Source: Acidobacteriaceae bacterium
Lineage (GTDB): Bacteria; Acidobacteriota; Terriglobia; Terriglobales; Acidobacteriaceae
Direction: 5' to 3'
Assembly: GCA_003168355.1 (NCBI GenBank)
Contig: PMSQ01000133.1
Location: 49,550 to 113,549, forward strand
DNA length: 64,000 nt
Below are positions 58,761 through 64,000 of the stretch, piece after piece. A program made the position numbers and the translations under genes. Numbering within the stretch: position 1 is the stretch's first letter; the number at the start of each line of letters is the position of its first letter. The notes beneath the pieces were generated by a model, which was not told the origin of the DNA, did no database searches, and worked only from the letters and a program-made list of their open reading frames with translations.

Positions 58761-61553
58761 ATGGGGAAGGGTTCACGAGATTCGCGGGGCTTCACGCTCA
58801 TCGCGGCGCTTCTGTTGACGGTCTTATTGTCGGCCGTGGCCGTAGGCCTGTTGTACATGGTCAGCAATGAGGAGCGCATGGGAGGCAACGACCTGGAGGG
58901 CAACATCGCCTACTATGGCGCCGAGTCTGGCATCGAAAACTTGACTGCCCAGCTCTCTCAGTTGTACCAGACCTCGCAGACACCGGATGCCGTATCCATT
59001 AACGCTCTCACCAACGCCGCCAACTATCCGACCGCAATTACGGGCTCGAACATCACCAACATGAACTACGTCGAGAGCATTACCTGGCCAGCTACCCAGT
59101 CCAACGGGCAGCCCTGCCCTAATGCTCCCAACCCGTGCGGTTCGTGGGATATCGTCGGTTCCGGTTCGGACCAAGGCATGGTCGCAACTCTCATCCCCTT
59201 CAATTTACAAGTGACTGCAACGCGCGCTTCGACCGCAGGTGAGGCTACCACAAACGCAGGTATCTCTCCCACTGGCGCATCCGTCAACCTGACCCGCACA
59301 GTTGAAGTCGCGCTGCTTCCCGCCTTCGAGTTCGGCGTCTTTTGCGATGGCGACTGCGACTACTTCGCCGGCCCTCCTTTCAACTTCGGCGGGCGTGTTC
59401 ACACCAACGGCAATCTGTTCCTGGCCTCTGGCGCCACGTTAACCTTTACTGACAAGATCGCCGCCGTTGGCCAGGTTATTCTTGATCAACTCGAAAATGG
59501 CCACCCAACCTCCAACGGTTACGGCGGCAGCGTCTATGCACCCAACGCGGCTGGCGGTTGCCCGGCCGCCCCGGGAGCTGGGCCCGGGACAACCCCCGCC
59601 TTATGCCCCCAGCTCACAGCCGGCAGTTGGACCGGCGGTTTTCCGCCGACTGGCGCCGCTAACGGCGGATGGACCGGCATCTCCACCGGAACGTTCAAGA
59701 ACTTCGTCATCAATGGACAGACCGGCGCAACCAACCTATCGTTGCCCTTCGTGAAGTCGTCGGTAGTTGGTCCGATTGACATTATTCGCAGACCACAAGC
59801 CACCGACACCACACTCTTGACTAATTCGCGTCTCTATGGCGAGGCCGAGATCCGCGTCCTGCTGGCCGACGACATCTCCCAACTCCATCCCGAACGCGGC
59901 GCTGGCCAACTCCCCGACAACCAGGACGTGCAAATCGGTACACCTGCTAACGCTTATTTTGCACTTTCCGGCGCGCTCAATGGGTCTTACATGTACTACG
60001 CCATGGCCAAGACGGCGGGGAACTGGACTAAGCCGACCGCCTGCGCCACCCCGTGGCCTTTGCTTGGTCAAGTCACAATGGCGACCCCCTGCCAAAGCGT
60101 ATGGCTGCGTGTGGAGTATCTGAGCAATGTTACCAATCAGTGGGTTGGGGTCACCCAGGAATGGCTGGGATACGGCTTCGGCCGTGCGTACAATTTCTCC
60201 CCTAGCGTGCCCTACACGGCCGCGGGAGTAGCGGGAGCAAACACGATCAGCCCCGCCATCCTCATTCTGCAACAGCTTCAAACCAGCAGCATGACTCCCA
60301 CCAGTTCATACGCATACGAAAGCGACAAGACCGACAGCAGCAACACCGCCTACAATTGGCTTCCGATCAACTTCTATGATGCGCGGGAAGGCGAGCCCCG
60401 TGACACTCGGTCCGGCGGCACGGTAACAAATTGCAGCACCTCTGGGGTGATGAACGCAGTCGAGTTGGATGTGGGCAACCTTTGGCTCTGGTTGCAATCA
60501 AAAGCTGGCACTCCCTACTCCACCGGTAGCGGCCATCTGGTCAACAACACCAACCAGAACGGCTACATCCTGTATTTCTCCGATCATCGCGGCATGCAGC
60601 CCGATCCTGATTCCAACCGGACCGGTTTTTATAACAACTTCGTTGGCATTTCGGGGCTTGAGGATATCGTTAATTCCGGCTCATCCATCGGCACCCCCGA
60701 CGGAGCGTTGGAACCGAAAACTTATTACACTTATTCGCCGGAAGACGTGGATGAAAACGGCTTTCTGGACACCTTCGGAGAAAAATACCTGGGTGCTGGG
60801 TTTGGTCTTTCGGGGGCGGCGATGTCACAGCCATATTACATTCCTACCGTAACCAATGGAATCTCTTGTCCCAGTGCGGGTGCGTGGAATATAGTGACTG
60901 GCCCCCGCCACGCGCTGCGGCTGGTGGATGGTGGCATGAGCGCTGCCGCCGTTAGCTACCTGCCTCAGCCCGTTGCTCCGGCGACCTCTGGAAACGGCTT
61001 CACCGTCGGTTCTGAAGAACCGGTCTACGTCTGGGGAAACTACAACAGCGGCCCCGCGGATCCCTTCTGGGCCAGCGACGGAACCAATGGCACAACTCCA
61101 CATTCTGCGGCCGCGATCATTGCCGACGCTGTCACCCTGCTATCACCCAACTGGTCGGACGCCAACAGCTTCGCTAACCCGGGAACCGCGGGCAACAGGA
61201 CCGCGACCGATAGCTACTATCGCGTCGCTATCGCCGCCGGTAAGAGCATTCCCTTCCCTCAACCATCCTGGGGTGGACAGGACTTCGGTACCGACGGCGG
61301 CATGCACAACTTCCTCCGCTATCTGGAAGATCGTGGCGGGACCAGCGTCTATTACGCCGGCTCGTTGATCAGCATGTACTATTCGCAATACGCTACGGGC
61401 AATTTCAAGTGCTGCAACTCCGTGTACGGCGCCCCGACGCGAAACTATTTCTTTGATACCCAATTCCTGAACCCGGCCAATCTGCCTCCTGGAACGCCCA
61501 TGTTCCAGGACGTGGTAAGTTTGGGCTTCCACCAAAACTTCACCCCCCAATAA
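58761..61553 (+). CDS. Very large PilX-like pilus assembly protein
   Basis: I start at ATG 58761, behind GGAGGGGG at good spacing; the protein has 930 residues. The N-terminus (RDSRG then FTLIAALLLTVLLSAVAVG) is a prepilin-type helix without Glu at +5, which is usual for PilX/GspK-like proteins. NEERMGGNDLEGNIAYYGAESGIEN fits PilX (key part). The remaining 850 residues form a large secreted part rich in Gly, Asn, Ser and Thr, far longer than ordinary PilX. It may replace the PilY1-type tip adhesin, as no separate PilY1 gene is seen. A strong terminator follows. Confidence 0.82.
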   Translation: MGKGSRDSRGFTLIAALLLTVLLSAVAVGLLYMVSNEERMGGNDLEGNIAYYGAESGIENLTAQLSQLYQTSQTPDAVSINALTNAANYPTAITGSNITNMNYVESITWPATQSNGQPCPNAPNPCGSWDIVGSGSDQGMVATLIPFNLQVTATRASTAGEATTNAGISPTGASVNLTRTVEVALLPAFEFGVFCDGDCDYFAGPPFNFGGRVHTNGNLFLASGATLTFTDKIAAVGQVILDQLENGHPTSNGYGGSVYAPNAAGGCPAAPGAGPGTTPALCPQLTAGSWTGGFPPTGAANGGWTGISTGTFKNFVINGQTGATNLSLPFVKSSVVGPIDIIRRPQATDTTLLTNSRLYGEAEIRVLLADDISQLHPERGAGQLPDNQDVQIGTPANAYFALSGALNGSYMYYAMAKTAGNWTKPTACATPWPLLGQVTMATPCQSVWLRVEYLSNVTNQWVGVTQEWLGYGFGRAYNFSPSVPYTAAGVAGANTISPAILILQQLQTSSMTPTSSYAYESDKTDSSNTAYNWLPINFYDAREGEPRDTRSGGTVTNCSTSGVMNAVELDVGNLWLWLQSKAGTPYSTGSGHLVNNTNQNGYILYFSDHRGMQPDPDSNRTGFYNNFVGISGLEDIVNSGSSIGTPDGALEPKTYYTYSPEDVDENGFLDTFGEKYLGAGFGLSGAAMSQPYYIPTVTNGISCPSAGAWNIVTGPRHALRLVDGGMSAAAVSYLPQPVAPATSGNGFTVGSEEPVYVWGNYNSGPADPFWASDGTNGTTPHSAAAIIADAVTLLSPNWSDANSFANPGTAGNRTATDSYYRVAIAAGKSIPFPQPSWGGQDFGTDGGMHNFLRYLEDRGGTSVYYAGSLISMYYSQYATGNFKCCNSVYGAPTRNYFFDTQFLNPANLPPGTPMFQDVVSLGFHQNFTPQ

Positions 61554-61575
61554 ATTCATAAACTCGTTATAACCA

Positions 61576-61616
61576 GCCCCCGGTCCGGCTCCACGGACCG
61601 GGGGCTTTATTTTTTT
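61576..61616 (+). terminator. Rho-independent terminator of the minor-pilin operon
   Basis: A perfect 12-bp stem (GCCCCCGGTCCG at 61576-61587 with CGGACCGGGGGC at 61594-61605) and a 6-base loop are followed by TTTATTTTTTT. It starts 22 bases after the PilX-like stop. Confidence 0.95.
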
Positions 61617-61690
61617 GTACTATTCCCTTCGCAATGTTTCTTCGCTTACAGTCACTGACTAGAATCGTTTGACCATTTCAGCATCAATCT

Positions 61691-62998
61691 ATGAGCGCAT
61701 CTTCGCCAGCGACGCAGCAGCATCAACCGCCCGAGGAAACCGATCGCCAAACAACGGGTCGCCAAGCGTCGCGCTGGATCTGGACTGCGTTCGCCCTCTG
61801 CGCCCTCGCCACCGTTGCCCTGTTCTTCATTCCTGCCTTCGTCATTCGTCCCTTCCGTCACCAGGCGCCACGCGCACTCTGGCTTGCCATGGCGCTACGC
61901 CAGCGCGCTCCTCTCGGCACGCTGATCGCAGGTCTCGCTTGTTTCCTCTTCGCCTTCGCCCTGTGGAGGACTGTCGGACTCTGGCGCAAAGCTCTCGTCA
62001 CGCTCACTTTGCTCGTCGTCATCTTCTCCATAGTCATGGCGCGACTCAATTACTTCGAATGGATGTTCCATCCCATCGCCAGCGCGCAGTTCGTCGCTCA
62101 GGCGGAGAGCAAGCTCGACCCTAAAGAAATGATAATGGCCGTCCGCTTCGGCACTGACGCCCGCGCTTATCCCATCAGCCAGATGGCCTACCATCACGTT
62201 CTCAACGATGTGGTCGGAGATGTGCCGATCGCAGTCACCTATTGAACGCTCTGTCACACCGGTCTGGTGTGGACACGAACGGTGAACGGCAGAGTTCTGC
62301 ATTTTTATCTGGCTGGCATCAACAACCAGAACTTTCTCATGCGCGATAAGGAAACCGGAAGCTGGTGGCAACAGATCACCGGGAAAGCCGTCTACGGCCC
62401 GCTACAAGGCGCAGCGCTCGAACTCGTCCTCAGTGACGAACTCACCTTTGGCCAGTGGAGAACCGAATCTCCCTTCGGCCAGGTGCTGGCGCCCGTCGCC
62501 AAATACACGAAAGAGTACGACCCCAACTGGGAGCCCGACATCGCCAAGTTGCCGGTCGTCATCAGCTTTCCCGGCACCGCGTTGAAGTCGCGCGACGTCG
62601 TCATCGGACTCACCATCGACGGCGCCGCCCGCGCCTATCCCTGGGAGACTTTTGCCAAGCAGTCGCCGGTTCTCGATCGCGTCAACGGCACTCCGCTGCT
62701 TCTAGTCCTCGGCCCCGATGGCAAATCCTTCCGCGTCTTCCTCAGCCGCATCGACGGCCACGACGCCGAATTCTTTCTCCAGTCCAATGCGAAGGCCGAA
62801 GCGCAAACCGGAAAAAGTTCCGACGTGAGAAAAGACTGGATGCTACTCGACGCCACTACTCACAGCCAGTGGAACTTCCAGGGCTGCGCCACCTCCGGCC
62901 CCGCGCAGGGAAAATGTCTCGCCCGCATCCCCGCGCTGAAAGATTATTGGTTCGACTGGCGCAACTACCATCACCAGACCACAATCTACAAACGCTAG
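61691..62998 (+). CDS. DUF3179-family membrane protein with in-frame TGA (candidate selenoprotein)
   Basis: The frame runs 435 codons if the TGA at 62243-62245 (codon 185) is read through. Residues 1-184 hold three membrane helices (about 30-53, 77-95, 103-122) and the DUF3179 entry (MAVRFGTDARAYP, then DVPIAVTY). After the TGA it continues with TLCHTGLVW, GINNQNFLMRDKETGSWWQQ and PWETFAKQSPV, all DUF3179-like. The family normally has a CxxC motif at this point (T-Y-C-x-L-C), so TGA replaces the first Cys, giving UxxC. A hairpin with a GGUCU loop starts nine bases later. The alternative is a nonsense mutation or sequencing error (TGC to TGA). No other defect is seen in either half, which favours a functional gene. 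Confidence 0.7.
62255..62271 (+). promoter_or_regulatory. Candidate bacterial SECIS-like hairpin
   Basis: Directly downstream of the TGA the RNA can form a perfect 6-bp stem, CACACC with GGUGUG, extendable by a U-G pair, around the 5-base loop GGUCU (62261-62265). The loop begins 15 bases after the TGA. The SelB-binding hairpin of E. coli fdhF has GGUCU in its apical loop at a similar distance. The caveat is that the stem lies in codons for a conserved H-T-G-L-V-W, so part of it may be forced by the protein. Confidence 0.5.
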
Positions 62999-63016
62999 GA
63001 CAATTGTTTGAGTCGA

Positions 63017-64000
63017 TCAGATGGCGCCGGCGGCGGTTCCTGCGGCTTTGGGAATAGCAGCTTGTTCGATGGCGGCGCCGAAGCGGTAGGTGAGGGCCTC
63101 CACCACCCGCAGGTCGTCTTTGGTGAATGCGTCCTGACCGGCGCGGTACAGGGCCAGCACGGCAGCAACCGCGGCACTGCCTTCGAGCGGCACGGCCAGG
63201 GCAGAACGCAACCTGCTGTACTGCGTGGGGTCGTTGAGATATCCAGGTTCCACGGATGGATTGCCGTTCAAAATGGGCTTGTGATTTTGCGCTACCCAGC
63301 CCGACAAGCCTTCTCCAAGAGGAATCTGCAAAGAAGAAAACAGGCGGAAGTTTTCGCCGCTGACAAAGTCCGCCACCAGCACATTGTTCTTGCAAAGGTA
63401 AACCGCCATGGCGTCGTACGTCACAAGCCGCTTCAGCCGGGCGGAGAGCAGCGAAAGTAAGTCATCGAGGCTGAGCAAACCCTTCACCCTGTGGCCCAGT
63501 TCAGTGAGACTCTCTGCCTGCTGGCGGCCCGCGGCCAGACGTTCCACAGAGTCCGCGACCGGCGATGTCGTTCGGGGCGCTCCGGCGAAACCGGCGTCAG
63601 GAGCGAGCCCGCGCTCCACCTTTATGTCCGTCGAAAGCTTCGGCGGGGCTTGCAATGGCTGCAGCCGCGCGAGTCTCTCCCACTCGACATAACGCCGCTG
63701 CAGGATCGTGACCACTCGGGGATCAAAGGCCGCGCCGGCCTCGGAAGCTACCTTGGCCATCGCCTCCCGAAGCGGCAAGGCTTTGCGGTACTGACGATCA
63801 GAAGCCAGTGCATCCAGGCAGTCGACAGTCGAGAGGATGCGAGCTCCGATCGGAATCGCCTCCCCGGCCAAACCATTCGGATACCCGCTGCCATCCCATT
63901 TCTCGTGATGCGCGCGCACGATCGGCACCACAGGATAAGGAAAATCGACTTGCTCAAGAATCTCCGCTCCCACGGTAGGATGGATCTTCATCTTCTCGAA
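63017..64000 (-). CDS. HD-GYP phosphodiesterase with C-terminal GAF domain, N-terminus beyond window
   Basis: About 327 residues are visible and the frame is open to the right edge, so the protein is longer. The first 100 residues are the end of an HD-GYP domain: HHEKWDGSGYPNGLAGEAIPIGARIL (key HH and GYP) and DALASDRQYRKAL. A GAF domain follows (about 180-320; LLSARLKRLVTYDAMAVYL, GEGLSGWVAQNHKPILNG). HD-GYP enzymes hydrolyse cyclic di-GMP. The unusual order places GAF at the C-terminus. It fits with the PilZ protein at 54771-55946 as part of local c-di-GMP signalling. It converges with the DUF3179 gene, with 18 bp between stops. Confidence 0.85.
   Translation of the reverse strand, partial: FEKMKIHPTVGAEILEQVDFPYPVVPIVRAHHEKWDGSGYPNGLAGEAIPIGARILSTVDCLDALASDRQYRKALPLREAMAKVASEAGAAFDPRVVTILQRRYVEWERLARLQPLQAPPKLSTDIKVERGLAPDAGFAGAPRTTSPVADSVERLAAGRQQAESLTELGHRVKGLLSLDDLLSLLSARLKRLVTYDAMAVYLCKNNVLVADFVSGENFRLFSSLQIPLGEGLSGWVAQNHKPILNGNPSVEPGYLNDPTQYSRLRSALAVPLEGSAAVAAVLALYRAGQDAFTKDDLRVVEALTYRFGAAIEQAAIPKAAGTAAGAI

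Noticed and set aside
61691..62245. Reading the DUF3179 gene as two separate genes or a plain pseudogene
   Set aside because: The two parts are in the same frame with only a TGA between them, the second part has no good start, and the stop falls exactly on a conserved Cys. One gene with a recoded or mutated codon is simpler.

Overview
The window looks like a chromosome segment of an Acidobacteriota-type soil bacterium. This is inferred from gene style only: large secreted proteins with Ig-like repeats, a GAF-TonB fusion, PilZ regulators, non-ATG starts and a long exopolysaccharide (EPS) locus. No rRNA, tRNA, CRISPR array, phage or transposase gene was seen.

Positions 1-46425 are one very long minus-strand locus, read right to left, with only proC (43372-44199) on the other strand. 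It begins with a NusG-paralogue antiterminator, a Fis-type DNA-binding protein and an ExeA-type ATPase. Export and assembly genes follow: outer-membrane export lipoprotein/channel type, chain-length regulator, CpsD-like ATPase, priming sugar transferase, flippase, O-antigen ligase-type protein. Tailoring genes are two sulfotransferases, a carbamoyltransferase, a GDP-mannose 3,5-epimerase-like protein, a WecG-type glycosyltransferase, a serine acetyltransferase-like protein, a polysaccharide deacetylase, three SGNH-family proteins and a beta-helix protein.

Interleaved with these, on the same strand and partly with overlapping stop/start codons, is a nonribosomal peptide pathway. A stand-alone adenylation enzyme carries the prolyl-carrier-protein-ligase signature of pyoluteorin-type pathways (specificity residues D-L-F-Y-L-A-L-V-C-K). 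A free carrier protein, two acyl-CoA-dehydrogenase-family proteins and a PltA-like flavin halogenase complete a halogenated pyrrole-2-carboxyl-carrier-protein cassette. The assembly line has a leucine-specific A-PCP protein, a P450-truncated C-A-PCP-TE fusion, a stand-alone condensation protein lacking the catalytic second His, and a C-A-PCP-TE protein. The likely product is a halopyrrole-capped peptide. Whether it is free or joined to the polysaccharide is unknown.

Positions 46426-54770 hold a LuxR-type regulator with a degenerate receiver, a GAF-TM-TonB protein, a UDP-glucose dehydrogenase/UDP-xylose synthase pair, two translationally coupled secreted unknowns and a repeat-rich non-coding stretch. 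Positions 54771-61616 hold a receiver-PilZ-PilZ protein and a minor-pilin operon (FimT/PilV/PilW/PilX-like) closed by a strong terminator.

Positions 61691-62998 encode a DUF3179 membrane protein whose frame is broken by one TGA, exactly where the family's CxxC motif has its first Cys. A hairpin with a GGUCU loop follows, so a selenocysteine (UxxC) reading is a serious possibility. The window ends inside an HD-GYP/GAF protein.
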